DNA from: Nocardia brasiliensis ATCC 700358
Lineage (GTDB): Bacteria; Actinomycetota; Actinomycetes; Mycobacteriales; Mycobacteriaceae
Length of the DNA stretch: 64,000 bases
Assembly (NCBI RefSeq): GCF_000250675.2
Contig: NC_018681.1
Coordinates: forward strand, 3,410,001-3,474,000
Direction: 5' to 3'
The translations under genes were made by a program, and so were the position numbers. Below are positions 1 to 7,544 of this stretch, in pieces. Each line of letters opens with the position of its first letter. Position 1 is the first letter of the stretch. Under the pieces are notes generated by a model. That model was not told the origin of the DNA. It did no database searches and was given only the letters and a program-made list of their open reading frames with translations.

Positions 1-528
1 GGGGCCGATGCTGTTGGTCGCGCGCAGCACGACGCCGTCCACGGTGCCCGCCGCGATCGCCGCGCGGACCAGCTCGGTCGCCGCCAGTTTCGTCCGCCCG
101 TAGGCGGATTCGGGCTCGGTCGGCACGGATTCGTCGACCGCGCCCAGCTCGGGTAGCGGACCGTACTCCATCACGCTGCCCAGGTGGACGTAGCGCGGGC
201 GCCGGTCGGGCAGCGCGGCCAACGCGGCGAGTGCGGTCTCGGTGGCGGTGACGAACGATCGGTGCAACTGCGGTTCGTCCAGGCCCCAGTAGGACCCGGC
301 GGCGTTCACCACGAGGGCCGGTTCGTGGGCGCGTAGCACCTCGATCAAAGGTTGCGCGTCACCCGTTTCGAGGTCGAGCGCGCAGTGCGCGGTGCCGGTC
401 GACGCCGGTCGGCGCGATACCGTGACGGTGCGATAGCCGTTGTCCCGCAGCGCGTTCGCGATATGCCCGCCGACGAACCCGGTGCCGCCGAGCACGAGGG
501 CGGTGCGCCGCGGCGTGTACTCGCTCAT
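1..528 (-). CDS. NAD-dependent epimerase/dehydratase, probable NDP-hexose 4-ketoreductase (partial)
   Basis: Extended short-chain dehydrogenase, cut by the left window edge so that only 176 N-terminal codons are visible. The nucleotide-binding glycine motif GGTGFVG is at residues 14-20, and the catalytic triad is complete: Ser118, Tyr143 and Lys147 (YGRTK). The start ATG at 528 overlaps the stop of the upstream oxidoreductase in an ATGA, so the two are translationally coupled. Its neighbours are an NDP-hexose 2,3-dehydratase, a Gfo/Idh/MocA oxidoreductase and a 3,5-epimerase. In that company the likely role is stereospecific reduction of the C4 ketone as the last step of dTDP-2,6-dideoxyhexose biosynthesis. 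The role is inferred from context; the fold is seen directly. A C4 epimerase is the alternative. Confidence 0.8.
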   Translation of the reverse strand, partial: MSEYTPRRTALVLGGTGFVGGHIANALRDNGYRTVTVSRRPASTGTAHCALDLETGDAQPLIEVLRAHEPALVVNAAGSYWGLDEPQLHRSFVTATETALAALAALPDRRPRYVHLGSVMEYGPLPELGAVDESVPTEPESAYGRTKLAATELVRAAIAAGTVDGVVLRATNSIGP

Positions 529-1508
529 CGCGAACCCAGGCCGAGGACGGCCGCGGCGAGCTCCATCGTGCGCAATGTCGCTGCGGCGTCGGGCTGTTCG
601 CCGTCGTGGGCGGCGGTGAAATCGGTGAGGATGTTGCCGAACTGGTCGTCGGGCGCCAGGTCGAGTTGCCGGATGTCACCGGCTCGATCCAGAAACACGC
701 GCGGCGCGAGATCGTGCGGCAGGGTGAACGCGCGCTCCACCGACAGGGAGCCCGCGGTGCCCGCGAGGTGGTATTCGCAGCGGTAGGGAGCGCCGATCGC
801 GAACTCCAGATCGGCCAGTGCGCCCGCCGCGTCGCGTAACCGCGCCGAACCCGACAGATCGACACCGGGGAAACGGTCGTCCCGTCGCATCCGCGAATGT
901 TCTACGCGCAGCTCCGATCCCAGAAAGAACTGCGCGGCCCGTAAGGCGTAGCAACCTAGATCGGCGAGCGCGCCGCCGCCCAGGTCCGCCCGATACCGGA
1001 AATCGTCCGGGGCCCGCTCCGGGATGGTGAAGCGCACGGTGAGCTGCCGCAACTCGCCGATCGCGCCCGCCGCGACCAGCTCGCGCACCGCGGTGTGCTG
1101 GCGGTGCCGGGGAAAGGTCATGCACTCCATCAGCGTCCGGCCCTGGTCGGCGGCTAGGGCGAAAAGCCTGCGTGCCGTGGCGATTTCGGTTCCGTCCAGC
1201 CGGGGCGGCAGCATCGGCTTCTCGACCAGGACATCTTTGCCCGCCCGCAGGGACTGTTCGATCCAGTCGCCGTGCAGCGCGTTCGGCAGCGGCAGGTAGA
1301 CCGCGTCGACCGCGTCGTCGTCGAGTATCCGCTGATAGCCGCCGCAGATGCGCAGCCCGTGCTGGGTCGCCCACTGCGCGGCGCGCAGCGGATCGCGGCT
1401 GCCGATCGCGACCAGTTCGGCGGCCGGGTGCCGGGACAGCGCGGGCATCATGCGACGTTCGGCGATCTGTGCGGTACCCAGGATTCCCCAGCGCAGCATC
1501 GGGCTCAC
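525..1508 (-). CDS. Gfo/Idh/MocA-family oxidoreductase, probable NDP-hexose 3-ketoreductase
   Basis: About 327 residues with an N-terminal Rossmann motif (GILGTAQIA, around residues 8-16) and the family's conserved EKP motif near residue 97, followed by the alpha/beta C-terminal substrate domain. A GTG at 1508 overlaps the TGA of the preceding dehydratase (GTGA), which I prefer; an ATG three codons further in (1499) is also possible. In deoxysugar pathways this family reduces the unstable 3-keto group left by the 2,3-dehydratase, and the direct coupling to a 2,3-dehydratase gene fits that job well. The substrate is inferred from neighbours, not from residues. Confidence 0.82.
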   Translation of the reverse strand: MSPMLRWGILGTAQIAERRMMPALSRHPAAELVAIGSRDPLRAAQWATQHGLRICGGYQRILDDDAVDAVYLPLPNALHGDWIEQSLRAGKDVLVEKPMLPPRLDGTEIATARRLFALAADQGRTLMECMTFPRHRQHTAVRELVAAGAIGELRQLTVRFTIPERAPDDFRYRADLGGGALADLGCYALRAAQFFLGSELRVEHSRMRRDDRFPGVDLSGSARLRDAAGALADLEFAIGAPYRCEYHLAGTAGSLSVERAFTLPHDLAPRVFLDRAGDIRQLDLAPDDQFGNILTDFTAAHDGEQPDAAATLRTMELAAAVLGLGSR

Positions 1509-2944
1509 CAACTCGCCAGCAGGCAGGCCATCAGGCTGCGCGCCTGCACATTCGCGTAGTTGCTGTGGATGAGCAGGTTCGTGATCTGCGCGGGCGTCAT
1601 CCAGCGGAACCCCGGCGGCTCGGCGATCGGGAAATCCGCAGGAAGCAAGCGGATCTGATAGAGATTGTCGGCGTGCTGGAAGCGGCCGCCCTCCTCGGAC
1701 TGCAACCCGCTGTAGCGCACCGTGCCGAGTCCGTCGTCGAGCACGTCGCGCAGGAATGCGGGCTGCCGAGGTACGGGCAGGTCTTCATGATTGGCCGGCT
1801 GGCACTGCACCGACGGGGCGAGCTCCGCGACATCCAGCACGCCTGCTTCGAGTTTGGCGTTCACCAGCAGGTGCAGCACGCCGTCGATCGCGGTCGCGAG
1901 GAAGACGGCGACGCCCTGGCCGACCGGGGCGAGCAGTGGCTGGGTCCACGAATCCACCTCGCGCTGACCGGCACTCACCCGGGCGGCGATCACCCGGAAG
2001 TATTTGCCATCGGCATGGGCGATCTCGTCCGCGCCGCGCTGCCAGCCGGCGACCGCGGCCAGCGGTATGAGACGCTGGCGCAACTCGTGCCGGGCCTTCA
2101 AATCGGTGAGCCAGTGCAGGATTTCGGCGGCGCCGTGCCGCGCGGCGGCGCCGGGATCGAGGCCGCGCGCCAACGCGCGGGTGAACTCGTCACCGGCGGC
2201 GGCCTGCGCCGGGCTGATGCGCCACGGCACACAGGACAGCACCGTGCGCGCGTCCATGTTGACGGTGTTGTCCTGGCGCAGCAGTTCACGCAGCACGCCG
2301 AGGGTGAGCCAGCAGAAGCCGGGTAGCGTCTCGACCGGACCGGTCGCCTCCACCACGATGTTCCGATTGCGTTTGCGCAGGAACCACGCGCCCTGCTCGG
2401 ATTGCAGCACATCGACGAGGACCGCCTCGGGCTTCGCGTCGAGGAAATGCTCGAGGTAGGGCACCCCGCGCCCCTGGTGCACCCGCAGGTAGTTGCTCCG
2501 CGTCGCCTGCACGGTCGGCGAGAGCTGCACGCCGCCGATATTTCCCGGTTCGGCCTTGGCCTGCATCAGGAAATGCAGCACCCCGTCGAACTCCTTGACG
2601 ACGATGCCGAGCACGCCGATCTCGGGTTGGTTGATGATGGGCTGCTGCCAGTGCTCGACGAAACCGAAATCGGTGTGCACGTCCAGCCCTTCGATGGTGA
2701 AGAACCGGCCGCTGTCGTGGCGCAGATTCCCGTCGTCGTCGAACTGCCAGCCGACCAGGTCCGCGAACGGTATCCGCTCGACCGCCAGCTGATCGGCGCG
2801 GCGGCAGGCGGCGAACCAGTCCCGGAAGCCCTCGGCCGAGCACAGCGGTGTCGCGGTGACCGCGGCCGAGCGGGCGAACCGCCAGGCCAGCTCGTCGTCG
2901 AAGGTGGCCACCGACTGCTGCTCGACCTGTGCGGCATTCCCCAT
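1505..2944 (-). CDS. NDP-hexose 2,3-dehydratase
   Basis: A 479-residue protein built from two copies of the same domain, roughly residues 60-240 and 300-475. Both halves carry the pattern W-x-Q-P, then (I/F)DGVLH and an xAKxE segment, followed by L-x-P-x-VQ. This tandem architecture and length are those of the NDP-4-keto-6-deoxyglucose 2,3-dehydratases (TylX3/EvaA/SpnO type), which remove the C2 hydroxyl to start 2-deoxysugar formation. The ATG at 2944 gives the expected length; longer upstream readings run into the divergent promoter region. It is the first gene of a three-gene leftward operon (dehydratase, 3-ketoreductase, 4-ketoreductase) with 4-base overlaps, and is divergent from the 3,5-epimerase gene. 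Confidence 0.9.
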   Translation of the reverse strand: MGNAAQVEQQSVATFDDELAWRFARSAAVTATPLCSAEGFRDWFAACRRADQLAVERIPFADLVGWQFDDDGNLRHDSGRFFTIEGLDVHTDFGFVEHWQQPIINQPEIGVLGIVVKEFDGVLHFLMQAKAEPGNIGGVQLSPTVQATRSNYLRVHQGRGVPYLEHFLDAKPEAVLVDVLQSEQGAWFLRKRNRNIVVEATGPVETLPGFCWLTLGVLRELLRQDNTVNMDARTVLSCVPWRISPAQAAAGDEFTRALARGLDPGAAARHGAAEILHWLTDLKARHELRQRLIPLAAVAGWQRGADEIAHADGKYFRVIAARVSAGQREVDSWTQPLLAPVGQGVAVFLATAIDGVLHLLVNAKLEAGVLDVAELAPSVQCQPANHEDLPVPRQPAFLRDVLDDGLGTVRYSGLQSEEGGRFQHADNLYQIRLLPADFPIAEPPGFRWMTPAQITNLLIHSNYANVQARSLMACLLASW

Positions 2945-3065
2945 GCGGACAGGGTCCGGCCGGTCGTTCGAGAACCACTGGGACGCGGATGGGGCCCGGC
3001 GGCGCTCGGCGCGGCTGGAGCGCGCCCCGAAAGATCCTCGAGCGCGCCACCCTAGCCTCGCCGCC

Positions 3066-3707
3066 ATGCCCCACCGAGACGGTGACACCGCGGCGCCGGA
3101 CGCCGGGCCGCGCGGCGCCGCACGACCGGCGACGATCGTCGCGACCGCGCTCGGGTTGCCGGATGTCTATCTGCTGCGGTCGCGCCGGTTTCCGGACGAG
3201 CGCGGGCACTTTCAGGAACTCAGCCGCACCGATGTGCTCGAAGAGATCACCGGTTACCCGGTCCGGCTGGAGCAGGTGAACATCTCGGTCTCGCACCGCG
3301 GGGTGATCCGCGGTATCCACGTGGTGGCTCGGGCACCGGGACAGTCGAAGCTGGTGACCTGTGTCCGCGGCTCGATCATCGATATCGCCGTCGATCTGCG
3401 CGTCGGTTCGCCGACCTTCGGGCAGTTCGAGCTGGTCGCGCTGGACGAGCGGATGGCGGCCGGGGTCTATCTCGGACCCGGGGTGGGCCACGCGTTCGTC
3501 GCCACCGCCGAGGACACCCGCGTGCTCTATCAGTGTTCGACGCTGTACACGCCGGGCAGCGAACTCGCGGTGAACGTGCTCGATCCAGCCCTCGGTCTGC
3601 CGTTGACCACCGGATTCGAACCCATCCTTTCCGAGAACGACCGCGGCGCGGCGACGCTGGCCGAACTGCTGGACCAGGATCTGCTGCCGCACTACCGCCC
3701 ACGCTGA
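3066..3707 (+). CDS. dTDP-4-keto-6-deoxyhexose 3,5-epimerase
   Basis: A 213-residue RmlC-like cupin. The segment FPDERGHFQELSR is the family's typical start of the barrel. QVNISVSHRGVIRGIH contains the catalytic-His region, and the late GVGHAFVA segment is also characteristic. The family epimerises C5 (or C3 and C5) of dTDP-4-keto-6-deoxy sugars, turning the D-series into the L-series. The ATG at 3066 is chosen because upstream in-frame sequence is low-complexity and overlaps the divergent promoter. With the three leftward genes it completes a set for a 2,6-dideoxy-L-hexose. No 4,6-dehydratase or nucleotidyltransferase is in view; these may lie beyond the left edge or be supplied by the rhamnose pathway. 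Confidence 0.88.
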   Translation: MPHRDGDTAAPDAGPRGAARPATIVATALGLPDVYLLRSRRFPDERGHFQELSRTDVLEEITGYPVRLEQVNISVSHRGVIRGIHVVARAPGQSKLVTCVRGSIIDIAVDLRVGSPTFGQFELVALDERMAAGVYLGPGVGHAFVATAEDTRVLYQCSTLYTPGSELAVNVLDPALGLPLTTGFEPILSENDRGAATLAELLDQDLLPHYRPR

Positions 3708-3727
3708 GGCCGGAGGAGACCGCCGTG

Positions 3728-4723
3728 ATGGACGCCGTCTATTGTCAGCGCCCCGACCCCGCCGACCCGCTGGCCGCGCTGCGGTTCGGGGAACGCCCGC
3801 AGCCCGCGCAGCCGGTCGGGTGGACGACGGTGCGGATGCGCGCCGCGTCGCTGAACATGCGCGATATCGCGACGCTGCGCGGTATCGGCGTGCCCGCGCA
3901 CGCCTATCCGCTCATCCTCGGCAACGACGGCGCGGGCGTTCTCGCCGACGGCTCGGAAGTGGTGGTGCACGCGTCGGTGGGGTCGGCGGGATGGACCGGA
4001 CCCGAGGCGCGCGACCCGGACCGGATGGTGCTCGGCTCCTACCACCAGGGCACGTTCGCGGGCAGCGCCACGATTCCGCGCCGCAACGCGGTGCCCAAAC
4101 CGCCCGAACTCTCCTTCGCCGAGGCCGCGTGCCTGCCGACCGCGTGGTTGACGGCCTATCGAATGTTGTTCGTCACCGCGGGGGTTCGTGCGGGCCAGAC
4201 GATCGTGGTGCGCGGCCGCCGCGGTCTGGGCAGCATCGCGACGGCGCTCATCGCGCTCGCCGCCGCGGCGGGCGTCGAGGTCTGCGTCCGGGCCGACGCC
4301 GCCGATCACGCGTTGGCGCGGCGCAGCGGCGCAGCCGTCGTGACAACCGCCGACCAGCCGCTGCCGAGCGGCCTGGACGCCGCGTTCGACGCGGGCATCG
4401 ACGTCGCGGACTGGTGGTGGCCGATCGAGGTGCTGCGCCCCGGCGCGCCCATCGTCTGCTCCGGCTACCGGGCGGGCGCGATCACCGGCTTCGATACCGT
4501 TGCCGCCGCGCGAGCGTTGCACACCTTGATCTTCGCCGAGCATCGCCTGGTCGGCTCCGGCATGGGTACCGCGGAGGATCTGGCGGCACTGATGAGTTTT
4601 CTCGTGCGCACGGGCCTGCGCCCGAGCATCGCCCACGAGTTCACGCTGCGGGACGCCGCAACGGGTTTCCGGGCGATGCTCGGCGCGAGTGTCGCGGGCA
4701 AGATCGTCTTCCAGATTTCTTGA
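3728..4723 (+). CDS. MDR-superfamily quinone/zinc-free alcohol dehydrogenase-like oxidoreductase
   Basis: A 331-residue medium-chain dehydrogenase with a GroES-like N-terminal half (ASLNMRDIATLRG, LGNDGAGVL) and a Rossmann half. The nucleotide-binding loop reads RGRRGLGS, a basic variant of the usual AGxGGVG loop and suggestive of NADP(H) preference. I see no cysteine/histidine cluster for structural or catalytic zinc. An ATG at 3728 follows GGAGGAG at 3712-3718. It starts 20 bases after the epimerase stop, so it may be cotranscribed with it, but nothing in the sequence ties it to deoxysugar chemistry. Substrate unknown. Confidence 0.8.
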   Translation: MDAVYCQRPDPADPLAALRFGERPQPAQPVGWTTVRMRAASLNMRDIATLRGIGVPAHAYPLILGNDGAGVLADGSEVVVHASVGSAGWTGPEARDPDRMVLGSYHQGTFAGSATIPRRNAVPKPPELSFAEAACLPTAWLTAYRMLFVTAGVRAGQTIVVRGRRGLGSIATALIALAAAAGVEVCVRADAADHALARRSGAAVVTTADQPLPSGLDAAFDAGIDVADWWWPIEVLRPGAPIVCSGYRAGAITGFDTVAAARALHTLIFAEHRLVGSGMGTAEDLAALMSFLVRTGLRPSIAHEFTLRDAATGFRAMLGASVAGKIVFQIS

Positions 4724-4734
4724 CCGCGAACGCT

Positions 4735-5610
4735 TTACGGCAGCAGGTCGGTGATTTCGCGGACGATGACCTCCGGCTCGGTGAGCGGGACGACGTGCGC
4801 CGAGCGTTCGGCGACGACGTAGCGGCCGTGCCGCGCGCGGGCGGCGCGGTGGGCGTGCGCGGCATTGGCCTCGGCGCGCCACGTCGCGTTCATGCCGTCG
4901 CCCGCCTGACCGCCCGAGATGACGGTGACCGGGATGGCGGCGTCGTCGGGCGGGTTGTCGCGCCAGGCGGCGAGTTCGTCCAGGAAAGTGCGGGCCTGCT
5001 GGCGCATGGTGCGGGCCACGCCGGGGCCGAAGCCCTCCCGCTTCAAGTCGCGGCCCACGTCGGGCGGCGAGGCGCGGATCTGTTTGCGGTACAGCACTTT
5101 GAGCAGACCGAGCCGGGCCAGGACGGCGGCGGTGGCGATCATCCTGCGTTCGGTGCGGCGGAAGCCGGCGCCGAACAGTGATGCGGCGGCCTCGTCGGTC
5201 GGGTCGACCAGCACCAGCCCGGCGATCCGGTCGGGGCGCCGGGCAGCGGCGAGCCGGACGATGGGTCCGCCCGCGCTGTGGCCGACGAGCAGGAACGGGC
5301 CGGGCGCGAAGTGGTCGAGCACGTCGTTCAGGTCGTCGGCCATGGCGCTCAAGGTGCGGGCGCCCGGGTCGGGTGCGCTGTTGCCCAATCCGGAACGGTC
5401 GTAGACGATCGCCCGGGCGTGCCGGGCGACCGCCGGCTGCACCAGGGCCCAGCTGGATCGGCTGGCGCCGGCGCCGGCCTCGAATACGACTGTCGGTGTG
5501 GTCCGGTCGGCGGTCTCCGGGCCGGGCAGCCACATGGCGTACAGCTGCCGCCCGTCCCGGGTGGTGACCCGGTCCGCGATCCCCTGCGTGTGTCGGTCGA
5601 TGTCAGTCAT
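4735..5610 (-). CDS. Alpha/beta hydrolase
   Basis: 291 residues with a classic alpha/beta-hydrolase core. The nucleophile elbow GHSAGG places Ser112. The oxyanion region is FEAGAGASRSSW near residues 43-54, and a C-terminal ERSAHVVPL supplies the probable catalytic His. The segment IVYDRSGLGNS is common in esterase or lyase-like members. It is convergent with the upstream oxidoreductase with only 11 bases between stops. No signal peptide is apparent, so it is probably cytosolic. The substrate cannot be deduced. Confidence 0.82.
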   Translation of the reverse strand: MTDIDRHTQGIADRVTTRDGRQLYAMWLPGPETADRTTPTVVFEAGAGASRSSWALVQPAVARHARAIVYDRSGLGNSAPDPGARTLSAMADDLNDVLDHFAPGPFLLVGHSAGGPIVRLAAARRPDRIAGLVLVDPTDEAAASLFGAGFRRTERRMIATAAVLARLGLLKVLYRKQIRASPPDVGRDLKREGFGPGVARTMRQQARTFLDELAAWRDNPPDDAAIPVTVISGGQAGDGMNATWRAEANAAHAHRAARARHGRYVVAERSAHVVPLTEPEVIVREITDLLP

Positions 5611-5707
5611 CGGATGGCATTCTCTCGGAAGGAGGGCCGCAGCGGGGCCCTAGCTCTCCGGGGATCGCGATCATGTCAGGAGATTTGGCAGTGCGCGGGT
5701 CGGCGGA

Positions 5708-6589
5708 TCACCGGTGTGCGTCGGCGAATTCGCTGAACCAGCGGGCTATCACGGCCGGACGTTGCGCGAGGACCCAGTGGTTTCCGTCGATCTCGTGGGT
5801 CCGCAGGTTCGTCGCGAACGGTCGTGGCGCCTCGGTCTGGCAGGCCACCGAGACGTGGATATCGTCGCGCGGTGCGAGCACCTGGACGGGGACGGTGACC
5901 GGGCGGGGCTTCGGAAACAGCACGCGCCGAGCCATATTGGCCCGATAGAGCGCGATGCCGTCGAGCGTGTCGGCCAGCGCGATGGTGTGCGGGGTAGTGG
6001 CTTCGGGCTCGCCCCGCACGCTCGACGCCGCGACGATGCGCGACACGAGGCCGCGCCGCACGGCGAACTCGGGCAGCGCGGGCAGCTGGAACGGCAAGGC
6101 GTAGAAGGAGTGCCGCATCTGGGTCAGCACGTCGCGTGGGTTACGGCGGATACCGCGCAGCCAGGTGCCGATCATGTCCAGCGACGGACCCGAGATGCTG
6201 GTGAACGACTTTGTCCGGGAGGCGATTTCCGGGTCGGCGATCGCGTCCCAGGCGAAGATGGATCCCCAGTCGTGCGCGAGCAGGTGCGCGCCGTCGGGCG
6301 CGACCGCGTCGAGCACGGCGGCGAGATCGGCCACCAGCTGCGGAATACGGTAGGCGGCAGTCGAATCGGGCCGCCCGGAGTTGCCCGCGCCGCGCACGTC
6401 GTAGGTGATCACCCGGAAGCGATCGGCGAGCAGCGCGCCGACACCGTCCCACACCCGGTGATCGTCGGGCCAGCCGTGCACGAGCAGCGCGGTGGGCAGC
6501 TCGGCGGTCCCGGATTCGTACACGGCAAGTTGCACACCGTCGGTGGCGGTGACGATCCGGGACGGTTGGATGTTCGCGAACGTGGTCAT
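5708..6589 (-). CDS. Alpha/beta hydrolase, epoxide hydrolase/dehalogenase-like
   Basis: A 293-residue alpha/beta hydrolase. The HGWP motif at residues 39-42 gives the oxyanion hole, and the nucleophile elbow AHDWGS uses Asp107, as in epoxide hydrolases and haloalkane dehalogenases, rather than serine. A C-terminal DGNHWV gives the likely general-base His. It resembles the hydrolase half found in two-domain EphD-like proteins, but there is no SDR domain here. The ATG at 6589 is chosen because longer reading would cross the operator and the divergent regulator. It is divergent from a TetR gene, with a long palindrome between them, so it is probably repressed by that regulator. Confidence 0.82.
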   Translation of the reverse strand: MTTFANIQPSRIVTATDGVQLAVYESGTAELPTALLVHGWPDDHRVWDGVGALLADRFRVITYDVRGAGNSGRPDSTAAYRIPQLVADLAAVLDAVAPDGAHLLAHDWGSIFAWDAIADPEIASRTKSFTSISGPSLDMIGTWLRGIRRNPRDVLTQMRHSFYALPFQLPALPEFAVRRGLVSRIVAASSVRGEPEATTPHTIALADTLDGIALYRANMARRVLFPKPRPVTVPVQVLAPRDDIHVSVACQTEAPRPFATNLRTHEIDGNHWVLAQRPAVIARWFSEFADAHR

Positions 6590-6626
6590 GACGCATTGCC
6601 TCCAGCTGCATTGCTCAGAGAGCTTC

Positions 6627-6660
6627 GATACATGTGAGACAAATTTCGTCTCCTTGTATC
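6627..6660. promoter_or_regulatory. Long imperfect palindrome, probable TetR operator
   Basis: Between the divergent hydrolase and TetR genes. Outer arms GATACA (6627-6632) and TGTATC (6655-6660) and inner arms GAGAC (6636-6640) and GTCTC (6648-6652) are each perfect inverted matches around AAATTTC. The inner-to-outer spacing differs by one base between sides. Size and placement suit autoregulation by the TetR protein together with control of the hydrolase. Confidence 0.7.
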
Positions 6661-6700
6661 CCGACGATATAGTGAGGTCGAGACCCGGACAAGGAGGCCT

Positions 6701-7363
6701 GTGCTGCGAGTGACCGAGGACACGCTGCTCAGCAAACTGACCGCGCCCGACGCGGCGGTGCTGCGCCTGCTGGACGACGCGGATCAGATCACCGAGCGGA
6801 TCCTCGCCGCCGCGATCGAGCAGATGCGGGTCGCGGGCTGGCGCCGCTCGACCGTCGAGGACGTGGCCAAACGCGCCGGGCTGGGGCGCGCGACGGTCTA
6901 CCGGCGGTTCCCGTCGAAAGCGGCGCTCACCGAGGCGGTGCTGCACAGCGAGTTCCGCAACTATCTCGCGGGCAGCACCGCGGCCGTCGCCCGACGCACC
7001 GATATCGCCGATCGGATGGCCGAAAGCACCGCCTACACAGTCGAATACCTGCGGAACCATCCGCTGGTGCGGCGGCTGCTCGAAACCGAGCCGGACGCCA
7101 TCCTGCCCGCACTCACCACTGACGCGGGTTTGCTGCTCGAAGCCTTCCGCGAATTCTGCCTCGCCCTGTGGAAACGCGAACTCTACGGTGATGCACCGAT
7201 TTCGGCAGACAGAGAACAGCATCTGCGGACCGTCGCGGAACTGCACATCCGGATCACACTGTCGCTGATGCTGACGCCGCAAACGGTCATCGAACTCGAC
7301 ACCGCGGAACAGGCCAGGGCATTCGCGCGACGCTATCTCGCACCGATGCTCGAGCGGGACTGA
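6701..7363 (+). CDS. TetR/AcrR-family transcriptional regulator
   Basis: 220 residues. The N-terminal helix-turn-helix at about residues 50-70 (TVEDVAKRAGLGRATVYRRF) is a textbook TetR DNA-binding domain, preceded by an unusually long N-terminal extension of about 30 residues. The rest is a helical ligand-binding domain. The start is a GTG at 6701, after AAGGAGG at 6690-6696. It is divergent from the epoxide-hydrolase-like gene, and a 34-base palindrome lies 40 bases upstream. The inducer is unknown but may be a substrate of that hydrolase. Confidence 0.9.
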   Translation: MLRVTEDTLLSKLTAPDAAVLRLLDDADQITERILAAAIEQMRVAGWRRSTVEDVAKRAGLGRATVYRRFPSKAALTEAVLHSEFRNYLAGSTAAVARRTDIADRMAESTAYTVEYLRNHPLVRRLLETEPDAILPALTTDAGLLLEAFREFCLALWKRELYGDAPISADREQHLRTVAELHIRITLSLMLTPQTVIELDTAEQARAFARRYLAPMLERD

Positions 7364-7414
7364 GTCGTCCCGGACTGTAGCCGCGCCTTAAGAATTGCGC
7401 CGCTGTTTCTGAAA

Positions 7415-7429
7415 GTGCTTCTTAAGCAC
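7415..7429. repeat. 15-base inverted repeat upstream of the cutinase-family gene
   Basis: GTGCTT (7415-7420) and AAGCAC (7424-7429) are perfect inverted arms separated by CTT. The repeat lies about 115 bases upstream of the secreted hydrolase ORF, in a locally AT-rich stretch. It could be an operator or the end of the TetR transcript; no T-run follows, so a regulator site is the better guess. Confidence 0.4.
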
Positions 7430-7544
7430 AGTAAGTGGGGCACTGCCCAACCCTCGAATCGTTGCGAATTGTTTTACCGTGGTGCCGGTCCGGCCAGCGG
7501 AAACAAGCATCGATCAGCACTGTAGTGAGGGGCAGACACCTGTC

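Noticed and set aside
3692..5533. A 613-codon minus-strand frame over the oxidoreductase and hydrolase genes
   Set aside because: Arg/Pro-rich shadow of real genes in other frames, with no domain.
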